A stretch of DNA of 64,000 nt from Symmachiella macrocystis. Lineage in GTDB: Bacteria > Planctomycetota > Planctomycetia > Planctomycetales > Planctomycetaceae. Of the stretch, positions 8,396 through 23,598 are shown piece by piece. Position 1 is the first letter of the stretch; each line of letters begins with the position of its first letter. The stretch is from contig NZ_SJPP01000001.1 in NCBI RefSeq assembly GCF_007860075.1, positions 4,127,490 to 4,191,489 of the forward strand, given 5' to 3'. The notes under the pieces are model-generated. The model was not told where the DNA came from. It worked only from the letters and a program-made list of their open reading frames with translations, and searched no databases. Made by a program: the position numbers and the translations under genes.

Positions 8396-8935
8396 TTATT
8401 CCACAGCTTTGGAGACAATCACCTTGCTGGGACGCACCAAGCGGTCGTGCAGCGTGTAGCCTTGCTCAAGCTCCTGAATGACCGTCATCGGGGGGTGATC
8501 AGCAGAAGGGATTTGTTGCATGGCTTCGTGCTGCTCGGAATTGAACGGCTTGTTGACAGCATCGATCGCGATGACTTGATGTTTGTTCAAGGCATCTTGG
8601 AATTGCCGCGCCACCAATTCGACGCCTTCGATCAGTTGATCCAGATTGTGCGTTTGTCCAGCCGCGTCAATTGCCCGCCGCAGATTATCGAGTGCAGGCA
8701 AAATGTCGCGCGACAGTCCGAGCGATTCGAATTTGCGGGCCTCTTCCAATTCGCGACGCATCCGCTTGCGCACGTTTTCGCATTCCGCTTCCGCCCGATG
8801 CCAGCGGTCCAGATTTGTGTCCCGTTCGGCGATCGCTGCGGCCAACTGCTCTTCGAGCGTTAGTTCTTGATCGTCAGATGCCGCAGCCTCGGCCGCTGCA
8901 TTATCGGGATTTTCGTTGGGTGTTTCGTCTGCCAC
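8396..8935 (-). CDS. grpE: Nucleotide exchange factor GrpE
   Basis: GrpE releases ADP from DnaK and so completes the Hsp70 cycle in the cytoplasm. The 179-residue product has an acidic N-terminal region, a long coiled-coil (LEEQLAAAIAERDTNLDRWH and RAEAECENVRKRMRRELEEA), and the C-terminal beta domain with IPSADHPPMTVIQELEQGY and LHDRLVRPSKVIVSK, a clear GrpE signature. It lies 63 bases downstream of dnaJ on the same strand. dnaK itself is not in the window. Confidence 0.96.
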   Translation of the reverse strand: MADETPNENPDNAAAEAAASDDQELTLEEQLAAAIAERDTNLDRWHRAEAECENVRKRMRRELEEARKFESLGLSRDILPALDNLRRAIDAAGQTHNLDQLIEGVELVARQFQDALNKHQVIAIDAVNKPFNSEQHEAMQQIPSADHPPMTVIQELEQGYTLHDRLVRPSKVIVSKAVE

Positions 8936-8998
8936 GAGATTTATTCCTTACCGATCATCAACCAGGGAGAGGACCGCCGATCAACGGGTCGATCAATT

Positions 8999-10138
8999 CT
9001 AAGTTTCTTCGTCTTCGCCCGTGAAGTAGTCCTTCAGCGTCTCGAAAAATGACTTGCGATGTGGGCTGACGTGGGCCTCTTCCAATTCCGCCAGCTCGCG
9101 GAGCAACTCTTCTTGTCGCTCCGTTAGTTTTTTGGGAACGTCCACTTGGACTTCGACCAACATGTCTCCCGTTCCTCGTCCATGCGGGTCGGGCATTCCT
9201 AGACCCCGCAATCGAAATTCGGTACCTGTTTGCGTGCCGGCTGGGACCTTGAGGTCGTGCCGGCCGGTCAGAATGGGGACTTCGATTTCTGCGCCTAGCG
9301 CCGCTTGTGTATAGGTTATCGGGACCAGGCAAGTCAGCGTGTTGCCGTCGCGTTGGAACAACGAATGTTCCTTCACGTGAATGTCCACATACAAATCGCC
9401 TCGCGGACCTCCAAGCGCTCCCGGCTCACCTTCGCCCCGTAGGCAAAGCTGCATATCGTTATCGACTCCCGGAGGAACCTTGACCTCCAGTTGCGCCGTT
9501 TTGGATTCGCGTCCGGATCCGCCACAATTTTCACATTTGTCCCGCACAACGACACCATCGCCGCTGCAGGCGGGACAAGTCGTTTGAATGCGGAAAAAGC
9601 CCTGCGACTGCACGACCTGCCCGCGACCATCACAATAGTCGCATGGCTGGGCAATAGAACCGGCTTTGGCGCCGGAGCCGCCGCACGTGTCACAGTTTTC
9701 GTGGCGGCGAACATCCAATTCTCGGGTGCAGCCACGTGCCGCTTCGAGCAACGTGACAGTAATGCCCGTTCTCAGGCTGCGTCCCCGCGCGGGACGTCGT
9801 CCGGCTCCGGGTTGGCCGGTTCGTGCCCCGCCGAAAATCCCTCCCAGCATATCGCCGAAGGAATCGAAGATGTCATTGATGTCGGTGAAGCCAGCGCCGC
9901 CTCCTAAGCCTTGCACGCCGGCATGACCGTAGCGATCGTACCGCGCCCGCTTTTGCTCGTCCCCCAGGATTTCGAATGCTTCGGCAGCATCCTTAAAGCG
10001 TTGTTCCGCCTCCCCATCTCCCGGATTTCTATCGGGATGATTGGCCAACGCCTCCTTGCGGTAGGCTTTTTTTATTTCATCGCCACCGGCTTCCTTTGCC
10101 ACGCCGAGGACTTCGTAATAGTCGCGTTTCGTTGCCAT
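8999..10138 (-). CDS. dnaJ: Chaperone protein DnaJ (Hsp40)
   Basis: DnaJ delivers unfolded proteins to DnaK and stimulates its ATPase. The protein has all type I domains: a J domain ([18 protein letters not shown], with HPD in [10 protein letters not shown]), a Gly-rich linker with [19 protein letters not shown], four CxxCxGxG zinc motifs ([32 protein letters not shown]) and the C-terminal substrate domains. The start at 10138 gives the usual N terminus and a 379-residue protein. ATG 10147 (adding three residues) is an alternative, and a further upstream in-frame extension is unlikely. grpE follows, and groEL1 lies upstream beyond a terminator. Confidence 0.96.
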   Translation of the reverse strand: MATKRDYYEVLGVAKEAGGDEIKKAYRKEALANHPDRNPGDGEAEQRFKDAAEAFEILGDEQKRARYDRYGHAGVQGLGGGAGFTDINDIFDSFGDMLGGIFGGARTGQPGAGRRPARGRSLRTGITVTLLEAARGCTRELDVRRHENCDTCGGSGAKAGSIAQPCDYCDGRGQVVQSQGFFRIQTTCPACSGDGVVVRDKCENCGGSGRESKTAQLEVKVPPGVDNDMQLCLRGEGEPGALGGPRGDLYVDIHVKEHSLFQRDGNTLTCLVPITYTQAALGAEIEVPILTGRHDLKVPAGTQTGTEFRLRGLGMPDPHGRGTGDMLVEVQVDVPKKLTERQEELLRELAELEEAHVSPHRKSFFETLKDYFTGEDEET

Positions 10139-10354
10139 TACCGCCATGATTTCGCTACAAGCTGGAATGACCGCCGTCGCAAGCGATCCATTTTTCGAGG
10201 AGAATGATTCACACTGAGTCGCGATTGTTGATACGAGAAACCAAACTCGCACGCACTGAGTCAGCTAAGCTTCCGTTGAGCTGTTCTCGAAGTCGAAATT
10301 CGAAGAAACTGCTTTTCGTATCGTATACAGATCGTGGGTTTTGCAATCGCTGAT

Positions 10355-10387
10355 TCACAAAACGGGCCACCGCAAGGGTGGCCCGTC
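10355..10387 (-). terminator. Intrinsic terminator after groEL1
   Basis: On the minus strand a stem with 10-base perfect arms (ACGGGCCACC at 10362-10371 and its complement at 10377-10386, five-base loop) is followed by TTTTG. It lies about 35 bases past the groEL1 stop and separates the groES-groEL1 unit from dnaJ. Confidence 0.8.
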
Positions 10388-10420
10388 CGAATTTATTGAA
10401 AACTCAAAGTGCGCGACGTG

Positions 10421-12037
10421 TTAGCGGATACTACCTTCAACCGCCTTCTTGTCGCCCCCTTCGAGGTCGTCGGTTCGTGTGACCAAGACTTCGGTCGTCA
10501 GCATCAAGCCGGCGATCGATGTCGAGTTCTGGACGGCACTGCGGACCACTTTGGTCGGATCAATGATACCGGCTTTGAACATGTCGACGTATTCACCCGC
10601 TTGGGCGTTGTAGCCGATGTTCTGGCCTTTCTGGCGGACTTCGTCGGCGATCACCGCACCATCTTCGCCGCAGTTTTCGGCGATCTGGCGAATCGGGGCC
10701 TCAAGTGCTTTGGCCACAATGGCGACGCCGATCTTCTCGTCCCCTTTGGCTTTGACGCTTTTGGCTGCTTCGATCGCCCGCAAGTAAGCGACACCACCGC
10801 CGGGAAGAATGCCTTCTTCGACAGCCGCCCGTGTGGCGTGTAGGGCATCTTCCATGCGTGCCTTGGTCTGTTTCATTTCCGATTCCGTGGCGGCACCGAC
10901 GGAGATAATTGCCACGCCGCCGGTCAACTTGGCCAGGCGTTCTTGGAATTTCTCGCGATCGTATTCGCTATCGGTATTTTCGATTTGAGTGCGGATTTGT
11001 TGCACCCGGGTTTTAATGGCTTCGGAGTCGCCGCCACCTTCGATCAAGGTTGTGGAATCTTTGTCGATTTCAACCTTTTTGCAACGACCAAGTTGATTCA
11101 ACTCGACCGATTCCAAGGTGATGCCCAACTCTTCGGAGATCAGTGTGCCACCGGTCAAAACGGCCATGTCAGCCAACATGGCTTTGCGGCGATCACCAAA
11201 ACCGGGGGCTTTGACGGCTGCCACATTCAACACGCCACGCAGGCGGTTGACAACCAATGCGGTCAACGCTTCGCCGTCAACGTCTTCAGCGACGATCAAC
11301 AACGGCTTGCTGGATTGTGAAATCTTCTCCAACAGCGGCACAAGTTCCCGCAGGTTCGAGATTTTCTTCTCGAACAGCAAGATATAACAATCTTCCAGTT
11401 CCACCTTCATGGTTTCTGGATCGTTGACGAAGTAGGGGGAGATGTAACCCTTGTCGAATTGCATCCCTTCAGCCAGCGTCAGCGTGGTTTCGTTACCTTT
11501 GCCTTCTTCGACAGTAATCACACCGTCGCGTCCGACTTGCTCCATCGCGTCGGCGATCAAGTCACCCACCGGACGGTCGTTGTTGGCCGAGATGCAGCCG
11601 ACTTGGGCGATCTCTTCCTTGCTGGAAACCGGCTTCGATGTTTCGGCGAAATAGGCCAAAACAGCTTCGGTCGCTTTTTCGATACCACGACGAACTACCA
11701 TGGGATTGGCACCCATGGTAATGCTTCGCAGTCCCGCTTCGAACACGGCACGGGCCATGACGGTCGCTGTGGTCGTACCATCGCCGGCGATGTCGCTGGT
11801 TTTGGTGGCGACTTCATTGACCAACTTGGCGCCCATGTTTTCGAATGGGTCGTCCAATTCGATTTCTTTACTAACGGTCACGCCGTCTTTGGTCACGACG
11901 GGATTGCCGAAGCTTTTGTCGATCACGACATTCCGGCCAGTCGGTCCCATGGTGACGGCGACGGTGTCCGCCAGCGTCCGTACTCCGCGCTGCAACTTGA
12001 GTTGCGCGCGGTCATCAAAAAGTAATTGTTTCGCCAC
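10421..12037 (-). CDS. groEL: Chaperonin GroEL (copy 1, groES-linked, no GGM tail)
   Basis: This 538-residue 60-kDa chaperonin forms the folding chamber with GroES. Typical segments are [56 protein letters not shown] (ATP binding), and [16 protein letters not shown]. It starts with GTG behind a GAGGAG site. The C terminus ends [15 protein letters not shown] and lacks the GGM repeat found in housekeeping GroELs and in the second copy in this window. It lies 115 bases downstream of groES on the same strand and ends at a strong hairpin, so it is the partner copy of groES by arrangement. Copies without the GGM tail are usually specialised, but that is inference here. Confidence 0.96.
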   Translation of the reverse strand: MAKQLLFDDRAQLKLQRGVRTLADTVAVTMGPTGRNVVIDKSFGNPVVTKDGVTVSKEIELDDPFENMGAKLVNEVATKTSDIAGDGTTTATVMARAVFEAGLRSITMGANPMVVRRGIEKATEAVLAYFAETSKPVSSKEEIAQVGCISANNDRPVGDLIADAMEQVGRDGVITVEEGKGNETTLTLAEGMQFDKGYISPYFVNDPETMKVELEDCYILLFEKKISNLRELVPLLEKISQSSKPLLIVAEDVDGEALTALVVNRLRGVLNVAAVKAPGFGDRRKAMLADMAVLTGGTLISEELGITLESVELNQLGRCKKVEIDKDSTTLIEGGGDSEAIKTRVQQIRTQIENTDSEYDREKFQERLAKLTGGVAIISVGAATESEMKQTKARMEDALHATRAAVEEGILPGGGVAYLRAIEAAKSVKAKGDEKIGVAIVAKALEAPIRQIAENCGEDGAVIADEVRQKGQNIGYNAQAGEYVDMFKAGIIDPTKVVRSAVQNSTSIAGLMLTTEVLVTRTDDLEGGDKKAVEGSIR

Positions 12038-12152
12038 GCTATCTCACTCCTCGTCGGGGGTGTTTGTAATCATTGCAAATGACCGGATTGATCAGTAATC
12101 GACGTGCGACGACGCAAGAAACGACCGCCACCGCCATGTGAACTGTGCAACG

Positions 12153-12443
12153 TTAGCTGACGATTTTCGCCAGGATATCGCTTTCGCGCAGGACCATGAC
12201 TTCTTGGCCATCGACTTCAATGTCCGTTCCGCCATATTTGCCGTACAGGACTTTATCGCCAACTGTTACGCTCAACTCAGCGCGTTCGCCCGATTCCAGC
12301 AAACGGCCGGGACCGACGGCAACCACTTCGCCGCGTTGGGGTTTTTCTTGGGCCGCGTCGGGCAGCACGATGCCGCCGGCGGTTGTGGTTTCTGCTTCCA
12401 TCACTCGTACGACAACACGATCATCCAAAGGTTTCAACTGCAT
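12153..12443 (-). CDS. groES: Co-chaperonin GroES
   Basis: GroES is the heptameric lid of the GroEL chamber. The 96-residue product opens [20 protein letters not shown], contains the mobile-loop region [21 protein letters not shown], and has [20 protein letters not shown], all typical. groEL1 follows and groEL2 precedes it, so one groES is flanked by two groEL genes, all on the minus strand. No CIRCE operator (TTAGCACTC-N9-GAGTGCTAA) was found upstream. Confidence 0.97.
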   Translation of the reverse strand: MQLKPLDDRVVVRVMEAETTTAGGIVLPDAAQEKPQRGEVVAVGPGRLLESGERAELSVTVGDKVLYGKYGGTDIEVDGQEVMVLRESDILAKIVS

Positions 12444-12752
12444 CTTCTTGTTTGCTCCAAAAATCCGTTCGCCAAGGTTTTCGTTGTTGCTAACACTCGG
12501 CTCAAAACCGCATACGCCAGTTGTTGACGCTCAGACCAGCGAACGTGCCGCTCGTTATTTGGTTTTGAAGCCGTATTGGTTTTGACACCGTATTTATTGA
12601 AAAGGTCCGCCCCAACGCACGCCATTTCTGCCGGACGCGGGGCTGACTTCATCGACTCGACTCGGACCGACTTTCCATTCTGCCGATGTGCCAATTGCTT
12701 CTGAGTCACAGACTCAAACTCCGACACAGCGGAAGTGCTGAAGAGCCGATGC
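12444..12752. other. Spacer between groEL2 and groES
   Basis: 309 bases with no convincing gene; a 97-codon open frame here overlaps the groES start and has no family features. The spacer is long enough for a separate groES promoter. No CIRCE or other known heat-shock operator was recognised. Confidence 0.5.
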
Positions 12753-15090
<2,338 letters not shown>

Positions 15091-15096
15091 TTGCCC

Positions 15097-15852
15097 ATGC
15101 GAGCAATTGGAATCATCCCGGCCCGGTTGGCGTCGTCCCGCTTGCCGCAGAAATTGTTGTTGGCAGAAACCGGCAAGCCATTGCTGCAATACACCTGGGA
15201 AGCCGCCTGCCGAGCCACGCAACTCTCGGAAATCATCGTCGCCACCGATAGCGAAGAGATCGCCGAGGTGGTCCGAGGATTCGGCGGGACCTGTGAAATC
15301 ACCCGCGACGATCATCCCAGCGGCACGGACCGTATCGCTGAAGTGGTTCGCCGCCGCTCCGACGACGCGGAGATTATTGTCAATATCCAAGGCGACGAAC
15401 CGGACATTGACCCGGCGAGTTTGGATCAACTGGTGGAATTATTGGCCGAAAATCCTGACTCGGAAATGGCGACTTTGTGTACGCCGATCACGACGCGTGA
15501 ACAGTGGGCTGACAATTCCTGTACCAAGGTTGTCTGCGCCGCGAATGGCGCTGCCATGTATTTCAGCCGCTGTCCGATTCCGTTCTATCGCGATGGCGAA
15601 CCGGATGAGTTACTGGAGGGGGATACCCCTTGGCGGCTGCATTTGGGCCTTTATGCCTATCGCCGCGATTTCTTGCTACGGTTGACGGAGTTGCCGCCGT
15701 CCCGTTTGGAAAAACTCGAACGGCTGGAGCAACTGCGGGCCTTGGAGTCGGGTGCGACCATCCAAGTCGGCGAAGTGGCCCACCCGGCAGCCGGGATTGA
15801 TACTCCCGATGACTACGCCCGGTTTGTCCAGCGGCACGAACGCGCGGCTTGA
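15097..15852 (+). CDS. kdsB: 3-deoxy-manno-octulosonate cytidylyltransferase (CMP-KDO synthetase)
   Basis: The enzyme activates KDO with CTP for attachment to lipid A. The 251-residue product has the nucleotide-binding start GIIPARLASSRLPQKLL and the diagnostic NIQGDEPDIDP, with HPSGTDRIAEVV, HLGLYAYRRDFLL and LEQLRALESG as further KdsB marks. It supports a lipopolysaccharide-type outer membrane in this organism. ATG 15097 (MRAIGIIPARL) is preferred over the TTG two codons before it. No other KDO gene is adjacent; pyrG, which makes its CTP substrate, follows on the same strand after about 350 bases. Confidence 0.96.
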   Translation: MRAIGIIPARLASSRLPQKLLLAETGKPLLQYTWEAACRATQLSEIIVATDSEEIAEVVRGFGGTCEITRDDHPSGTDRIAEVVRRRSDDAEIIVNIQGDEPDIDPASLDQLVELLAENPDSEMATLCTPITTREQWADNSCTKVVCAANGAAMYFSRCPIPFYRDGEPDELLEGDTPWRLHLGLYAYRRDFLLRLTELPPSRLEKLERLEQLRALESGATIQVGEVAHPAAGIDTPDDYARFVQRHERAA

Positions 15853-17835
<1,983 letters not shown>

Positions 17836-18165
17836 AAACGCTCCACGTCGGCAGTCGCCGCGCAGTGGGGTGCGTCGCGCACACCATCCGGCGGAGGGCA
17901 GGTGAGTCGCCTTACCAAAGTGACGTGGCAAATGCTGCGCCGCGTTTCGGATGGAAGCGGATTGGGGCAGGTGGCAAATCGCTTGCAGTGCGAAAACCCT
18001 CTCCGCCGTTTCATCCTCCTGTTCTCGAAATCCTCCCGGAACTTTGCTTGATTCCAACGTAGTAAATACCGGGCGAGTCGAGCGGGTTTAAATTCCTTGA
18101 GCAACCTGGAGCCAGAACCGCTGCGCGCGTAGAATAGTGATTCAATACACAAGAGGAGTTTTGCT
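17836..18165. other. Spacer upstream of clpB
   Basis: 330 bases with no supported gene. It should hold the clpB promoter; TAGAAT at about 18131 could be a -10 box but no matching -35 is clear. A palindromic GTGCGTCGCGCAC near 17871 resembles the element at 530-552. Confidence 0.45.
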
Positions 18166-20781
18166 ATGGCATTTCAAATTGAAAAACTGACCGTCAAAGC
18201 ACAAGAAGCGGTGCAGCGTGCGCAGTCGCTCGCGATGGAACATGGCCATCAACAAATTGCACCGATTCATTTTCTCAAAGCACTATTGGACGAGCAACAG
18301 GGCATCGTGCGGCCGTTGATCGAAAAGATCGGCGCCAACCTGCAACAGCTCTCGTCAATCGTCGATGGCGAGATCGACCGCATTCCCAAAGTCACCGGGG
18401 CCGAGGGCAACGTGGGGCTGAGTCGTCCGGCGATGCAAGTCTTGGAAAAAGCACAATCCCTGGCTGACACGATGAAGGATGCGTATGTCTCGACCGAGCA
18501 TCTGTTGCTAGCGCTGGCCGATGTCGACGATCAGGCGAAACGTTTGTTGGACATGCACGGTATTGATAACGATACCATTCTGGCCGCCTTGAAAACCGTT
18601 CGTGGAGGACAACAAGTGACCGACCAAGACCCGGAAGGCAAGTACCAAGCTCTCGAACAATACGGGCACGATCTGGTCGAAATCGCTCGCCGCGGAAAAA
18701 TCGATCCGGTCATCGGCCGCGATACCGAAATTCGTCGCGTGATCCAAGTCCTTTCGCGGCGGCGCAAAAACAATCCGGTGCTGATTGGCGAAGCAGGCGT
18801 TGGCAAGACGGCCATCGTCGAAGGGTTAGCGCATCGTATCGTCACTGGTGACGTGCCGGTCGGCCTCAAAGACAAACGCGTGGTCTCACTTGACATGGGT
18901 GCGCTGGTCGCCGGAGCGAAGTATCGTGGCGAATTCGAAGATCGACTCAAAGCGGTCCTCAAGGAAGTCACCGAAGCGGAAGGCAACGTGATCCTGTTCA
19001 TCGATGAAATGCACACGGTCGTCGGAGCCGGGGCCGCAGAGGGAGCGATGGATGCGTCCAACCTGCTCAAACCAGCATTGGCCCGCGGGGAATTGCACTG
19101 TATCGGGGCCACTACGCTGGATGAGTATCGCAAGCATGTCGAAAAGGATCCCGCCTTGGAGCGACGGTTCCAGCCGGTGATGGTCCAAGAACCGAACGTC
19201 GAGGATACGATTTCGATTCTGCGGGGCTTAAAGGAACGATATGAATCACATCACGGCGTACGGATCACCGATCCAGCTTTGATTGCCGCTGCGACGCTGT
19301 CGGACCGTTACATCGCCGATCGTTTTTTACCGGACAAAGCAATCGACCTGGTCGACGAAGCGGCTAGTCGCTTGCGTATGGAAATCGATTCGATGCCCGC
19401 TGAGGTCGACGAGGCCACGCGGCAGCTAACGCGGATGCAAATCGAAGCCACCGCACTGGCGCAAGAGAGCGGCACGGATAGCAAACAACGACTTGAAGAC
19501 CTGCAGCGGCAGATTGCCGATCGAGAGGAACAGGTCAATCAGCTTAAAATGCGCTGGGAGGCGGAGAAGGAAACCTTATCGAGTATTCAACCGCTCAAAG
19601 AAGACATTGACCGTTTGCGGACGGAGTACGAACAGGCGTTCAATCGCGCGCGGCAAACCAACAACAACGAAGATTACATCACCGCCCAACAAGCCGAACA
19701 ACATCTCAAAGAGGCGGAAGCCCGACTGTCGGAGTTGGAGGATCAGTTTCAGGAAATCCAGGACTCCGGCGAAGAGCGGTTGCTGCGCGAGGATGTCAAC
19801 GAGGAAGATATCGCCCGCGTGGTCAGCACCTGGACGGGAATTCCGGTCAACCGCATGATGGAGGGGGAACGCGAAAAACTGTTGCACATGGAAGAGGGCA
19901 TCCACCAGCGGATGATCAACCAACAGGAAGCGGTCGAAGCCGTTTCGAATGCGGTACGCCGCTCGCGGTCGGGACTGCAGGACCAAAACCGACCGATCGG
20001 GTCGTTCATCTTTCTGGGGCCCACCGGTGTTGGCAAGACCGAGTTGTGCAAGGCGCTGGCCGAGTTCTTATTCGACGACGAACGGGCGATGATCCGCATC
20101 GACATGAGCGAATTCATGGAACGACACAGCGTCGCCCGGTTGATCGGCGCGCCTCCCGGCTATGTTGGCTACGAAGAGGGAGGACGACTCACCGAAGCGG
20201 TCCGCCGACGGCCCTATTGCGTGTTATTGCTCGATGAAATCGAAAAAGCGCACCGCGACGTGTTCAACGTGTTGTTGCAACTGTTGGACGATGGCCGTCT
20301 GACCGACAGCCAAGGCCGCACGGTGGATTTCAGCAACACCATTGTGGTGATGACCTCCAACATCGGCAGCCAAACGATTATGGACTTGGCTGGTCAGGAA
20401 AACGAGAAAGAGATCCACAACCGCGTGATGGAAGCGTTGCGACGGGAGTTCCTGCCGGAATTCCTCAACCGCATCGACGAGACAATCGTGTTCCACCCGT
20501 TGGGTAAAGCGGAAATCCGCCAAATTGTCGATTTGCAATTACGAAACCTGACCAAGCAATTGGAGACAGCCGGTTACGGGTTCACTATCTCCGATACAGC
20601 CAAGGACCAACTGGCAAACGAAGGTTACGACCCGGTTTATGGAGCACGGCCCCTGAAGCGGGTGATTCAACAGCGACTGCAAAACACACTGGCGAACGAA
20701 ATCCTGTCCGGCAAATTCGCCGAGGGGACGACGATTCACATCGACGCGCAGGATGGGGAGTTTGTGTTTACGACTTCGTAG
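18166..20781 (+). CDS. clpB: ATP-dependent disaggregase ClpB
   Basis: ClpB is a hexameric AAA+ machine that pulls proteins out of aggregates together with DnaK/DnaJ/GrpE. The 871-residue protein has an N-terminal double Clp domain (about 1-145), a first AAA+ module with Walker [14 protein letters not shown] (208-220), a long middle coiled-coil domain (about 400-530; [20 protein letters not shown]), and a second AAA+ module with [16 protein letters not shown] (about 613-628) and arginine fingers. The M-domain distinguishes it from ClpA and ClpC. GAGGAG precedes the ATG by seven bases. It lies a few kilobases from the dnaJ-grpE-groEL block, on the opposite strand. Confidence 0.98.
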   Translation: MAFQIEKLTVKAQEAVQRAQSLAMEHGHQQIAPIHFLKALLDEQQGIVRPLIEKIGANLQQLSSIVDGEIDRIPKVTGAEGNVGLSRPAMQVLEKAQSLADTMKDAYVSTEHLLLALADVDDQAKRLLDMHGIDNDTILAALKTVRGGQQVTDQDPEGKYQALEQYGHDLVEIARRGKIDPVIGRDTEIRRVIQVLSRRRKNNPVLIGEAGVGKTAIVEGLAHRIVTGDVPVGLKDKRVVSLDMGALVAGAKYRGEFEDRLKAVLKEVTEAEGNVILFIDEMHTVVGAGAAEGAMDASNLLKPALARGELHCIGATTLDEYRKHVEKDPALERRFQPVMVQEPNVEDTISILRGLKERYESHHGVRITDPALIAAATLSDRYIADRFLPDKAIDLVDEAASRLRMEIDSMPAEVDEATRQLTRMQIEATALAQESGTDSKQRLEDLQRQIADREEQVNQLKMRWEAEKETLSSIQPLKEDIDRLRTEYEQAFNRARQTNNNEDYITAQQAEQHLKEAEARLSELEDQFQEIQDSGEERLLREDVNEEDIARVVSTWTGIPVNRMMEGEREKLLHMEEGIHQRMINQQEAVEAVSNAVRRSRSGLQDQNRPIGSFIFLGPTGVGKTELCKALAEFLFDDERAMIRIDMSEFMERHSVARLIGAPPGYVGYEEGGRLTEAVRRRPYCVLLLDEIEKAHRDVFNVLLQLLDDGRLTDSQGRTVDFSNTIVVMTSNIGSQTIMDLAGQENEKEIHNRVMEALRREFLPEFLNRIDETIVFHPLGKAEIRQIVDLQLRNLTKQLETAGYGFTISDTAKDQLANEGYDPVYGARPLKRVIQQRLQNTLANEILSGKFAEGTTIHIDAQDGEFVFTTS

Positions 20782-20876
20782 TGGGGTTCACCACGGAGGC
20801 ACGGAGGCAAAAGGCTGTAGGCTTTAGGCCTTGGGCGGTAGGACGTTCTCGTTCGAAGCAGAGCTTCTGGAAAGTG

Positions 20877-20901
20877 GGTTCCCAAACGGAGTTTGGGAAC
20901 C
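20877..20901. repeat. Hairpin repeat downstream of clpB
   Basis: GGTTCCCAAAC and GTTTGGGAACC form perfect 11-base arms around GGA. It lies between the convergent ends of clpB and the CBM9-like gene and could act as a terminator for both. The three-base GGA loop matches other hairpins in the window, and a diverged relative is at 24514-24536. Confidence 0.65.
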
Positions 20902-20922
20902 AGGGTAGAGTAAGACCAATCG

Positions 20923-21690
20923 CTACTCCCCAAACGGACTCCGCCGATTAGAAAAGATCACATGGCCGAAGCGGTGCGGGGTGTGGAAGCTGGGGACGTC
21001 GGTGTCGGCTGGGGACCATTGGCTGTATTGCATGTTTGTGTCGCCGCCATGGCGGTTGAGATTGAGGTTCCATTGGGTCCCCGGCTCGGGTGGGGTGTGC
21101 GGCATGTAGTTGCGGAAATTCTCGAACGGAATGGCGGCTTCCACGATCCAATAACCGTCGGTGTCGCTGTCATCGTTGAGCGTACCGACGTAGGTCCCGG
21201 CGATATTGACGCCGGCCGCGTCCCATTTCTTCGCCCGCGGTTGCTTGGGACCGTTCGGGCGATGGTTGTCGATGTAGCCGCCAATGACGTTCCACTCGAC
21301 GTTGAAATAGACGTTGGGTTTTTTGGGGTTGGGGGCGAACATCACCTCGAAGCAATCGTCCTGCGAGATCGGCCCGTCGTGCTGTTTGTGGCGGGCGGTG
21401 ATGTGGGCGTCCTGGCAGATGTGGCCGACGTACAGATATTTGTCGTCCCACAGCATTTTGGCGACCGACTGTTCTTTGCGGCCCGATTTGTACCAAGTGA
21501 AGTGCAAATCGCCCATCGCCGGAGCGGCAATCCAGGCTGGTTCGTCAAGCTTGCCGTCGAGTTGGATCGGCTCGGCGGTGCGGAGGATGTCGTAAGTCGG
21601 CGGTTGGAATTTCGTTGCCGGCTCATCAGCTGTTATCGGCGTTACTAGAAACGTAGAAACGGCCAGGAGGGGAAACCAGGATCGGTGCAT
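20923..21690 (-). CDS. Secreted CBM9-like carbohydrate-binding protein (paralogue A)
   Basis: The 255-residue product has a signal peptide (about 1-21, ending SAFLVTPITA-like hydrophobic core) and then one beta-sandwich domain of the carbohydrate-binding family 9 type: IQLDGKLDEPAWIAAPAMGD, KMLWDDKYLYVGHICQDAHI, DDCFEVMFAPNP, and VEAAIPFENF. These domains bind sugar ends or serve as stand-alone ligand modules in secreted planctomycete proteins. Over its whole length it is clearly paralogous to the gene at 23599-24405: WYKSG(R/K), CQDAHI, LN(D/N)DSDTD and SQYSQWSP-like strings are shared. The two copies point toward each other's outer sides around a metallohydrolase gene. The ligand is unknown. 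Confidence 0.85.
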   Translation of the reverse strand: MHRSWFPLLAVSTFLVTPITADEPATKFQPPTYDILRTAEPIQLDGKLDEPAWIAAPAMGDLHFTWYKSGRKEQSVAKMLWDDKYLYVGHICQDAHITARHKQHDGPISQDDCFEVMFAPNPKKPNVYFNVEWNVIGGYIDNHRPNGPKQPRAKKWDAAGVNIAGTYVGTLNDDSDTDGYWIVEAAIPFENFRNYMPHTPPEPGTQWNLNLNRHGGDTNMQYSQWSPADTDVPSFHTPHRFGHVIFSNRRSPFGE

Positions 21691-22025
21691 GATATTCTCG
21701 TTGAAAAGGGATCGCCATTGTCCGGCTTGCAGTGTACCGAGATTCTAGCGTCTGCTAAAGCCGGTGATGCGTGATGTGACTTTAAAAAAAGGTCTCGCGC
21801 AGAGACGCGGAGGCGCAGAGAGAAAGAAGGAAAAGAGAAAGAAATATTGAGGACAGTCTGGCTGTGGAACCTTTGCGCCTTGGAGTCTTAGCGCGAGGTT
21901 TTTTTCTTTCGGGGATGATATTCCAATAAGTCGTTTGCTTGCCGATTGTTGTCAGGCGTCGTAGGTTAGCAATGTGACCGTCGTCTGATTTGCAGCATGC
22001 GGTGCGTACTCAAGGGGGAAGGCTG
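21691..22025. other. Divergent spacer upstream of the metallohydrolase
   Basis: About 335 bases with no gene. Around 21790-21900 it carries the sequence CGCAGAGACGCGGAGGCGCAG followed by an A/G-rich tract and an inverted CTTTGCGCC...GCGCGAGG stretch, likely a dispersed repeat. Promoters for both flanking genes should lie here. Confidence 0.5.
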
Positions 22026-23546
22026 ATGAACCAGTTTTGGGTTTTGCTCTGCGCGGCTCTGTTGTGGTGCTCTGGGATGGGATCGCTGGCGGGGGCGGAG
22101 GTGGTGATCAACGTTGTGGATACTGCCACCGAGGCGGCGGTGCCTTGTCGTGTGCATCTCCGGGATTCTGCTGGTGAAGCGGTGTTGAGCGAGGCGCTTC
22201 CTAGTTATCGCGATCACTTTGTTTGCCCGGGGACGGCGACGCTGGACTTGCCGGCGGGGGAATACACCTACGAAGTGGAACGTGGACCGGAGTACGTTGC
22301 AGCGACCGGGATGTTCACGGTCGTCGACGGTGCGAAGAACGACGTTGCTATCACCATCGCCCGCATCACCAACATGGCAGCGGCGGGGTGGTGGTCGGGG
22401 GAATTGCATGTCCATCGGGACGTGCAGGATATCGAACTACTGATGCAGGCTGAGGATCTGCATGTTGCTCCGGTGGTTACCTGGTGGAACGATCGCAATG
22501 TTTGGAAGGACCAAGCGATTCCCGACCCACTGCTCGTCCGTTTCGACGGCAATCGGTTTTATCACCTGATGGCCGGTGAAGATGAACGCGAAGGGGGGGC
22601 CTTGTTGTACTTCAACCTCGCACGGCCATTAGAAATCATGGGGGCGACACGCGAGTTCCCCTCGCCGATGGCGTTTCTCCAAACCGCGCGACAACACGAC
22701 CAAGTGTGGGTCGATATTGAAAAACCCTTTTGGTGGGATGTGCCGATTTGGCTGGCCAGCGAGCAAGTCGACTCTATCGGACTGGCCAACAATCACATGT
22801 GCCGCAGCCGCATGTACGAAGATGAAGCTTGGGGCAAACCGCGCGACGAGACACGGCTTCCCGCCCCGCGCGGCAATGGAATGTGGACGCAAGAGTTGTA
22901 CTACAAGATCCTCAACAGCGGCTTGCGGATTCCACCGTCGGCCGGCAGTGCGTCAGGCGTGTTGCCCAATCCAGTGGGATACAACCGCGTCTATGTGCAA
23001 CTAGACGGCGAGCTGACCTATGAGGCTTGGTGGGCAGGTCTCCGCAACGGCCGGTCGTTTGTCACCAACGGTCCGCTTCTCAAAGTCACCGCCAACGGTA
23101 AGTTGCCCGGACATATCTTCAAGGCGAAAGCCAACGGGCAGTTTGATATCAACCTCGTTGCCGACATCACTGGCCGGGATGAGATGGATGTGATTGAGGT
23201 CATCCAAAACGGCGAAGTGGTTCAGTCCCTCACGCCCCATGCAAAAAGTTACTCCGGTGAACTGTCGGCGATCACCTTCGATCGTAGCGGATGGTTTTTG
23301 ATTCGGGTTCGCTGCAAAAACCCACGCACGTTTCGCTTTGCCTCGACGGCACCGTATTATGTGGAGATTGGTGATGAGCCGCAGCGGGTCAGCAAATCGG
23401 CGGCGCAGTTCTTCGTGGATTGGGTCGAGGAACGAACGGCCCGCGTGAAGTTGACCGATCCCCAGATGCGGCGTGCAGTGTTGAAACATCACACAACGGC
23501 ACGCGAATTCTGGCAAGATCGCGTTGAGGCCGCCAATGCGGAATAG
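22026..23546 (+). CDS. Secreted CehA/McbA-family metallohydrolase
   Basis: The 506-residue product begins with a signal peptide (MNQFWVLLCAALLWCSGMGS, cleavage after LAGA). A beta-sandwich of about 100 residues is followed by a PHP-like metallohydrolase domain: WWSGELHVHRD with an HxH metal pair, DLHVAPVVTWWND, and GLANNHM. CehA and McbA are carbaryl hydrolases of this family, but most members act on unknown phosphate, ester or sugar substrates. The start at ATG 22026 is preferred over an ATG twelve codons earlier because GGAAGG lies just before it and it begins the signal peptide. It is flanked by two paralogous CBM9-like genes, the second only 52 bases downstream on the same strand, which suggests joint action on an extracellular polymer. 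Confidence 0.85.
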   Translation: MNQFWVLLCAALLWCSGMGSLAGAEVVINVVDTATEAAVPCRVHLRDSAGEAVLSEALPSYRDHFVCPGTATLDLPAGEYTYEVERGPEYVAATGMFTVVDGAKNDVAITIARITNMAAAGWWSGELHVHRDVQDIELLMQAEDLHVAPVVTWWNDRNVWKDQAIPDPLLVRFDGNRFYHLMAGEDEREGGALLYFNLARPLEIMGATREFPSPMAFLQTARQHDQVWVDIEKPFWWDVPIWLASEQVDSIGLANNHMCRSRMYEDEAWGKPRDETRLPAPRGNGMWTQELYYKILNSGLRIPPSAGSASGVLPNPVGYNRVYVQLDGELTYEAWWAGLRNGRSFVTNGPLLKVTANGKLPGHIFKAKANGQFDINLVADITGRDEMDVIEVIQNGEVVQSLTPHAKSYSGELSAITFDRSGWFLIRVRCKNPRTFRFASTAPYYVEIGDEPQRVSKSAAQFFVDWVEERTARVKLTDPQMRRAVLKHHTTAREFWQDRVEAANAE

Positions 23547-23598
23547 TCACAAAGACAAATCACCTACCCGTTCAGTTCAATGAATTAGGATTACGCGA

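Noticed and set aside
12434..12727. 97-codon open frame upstream of groES
   Set aside because: Overlaps the groES start on the same strand, no ribosome binding site or homology.
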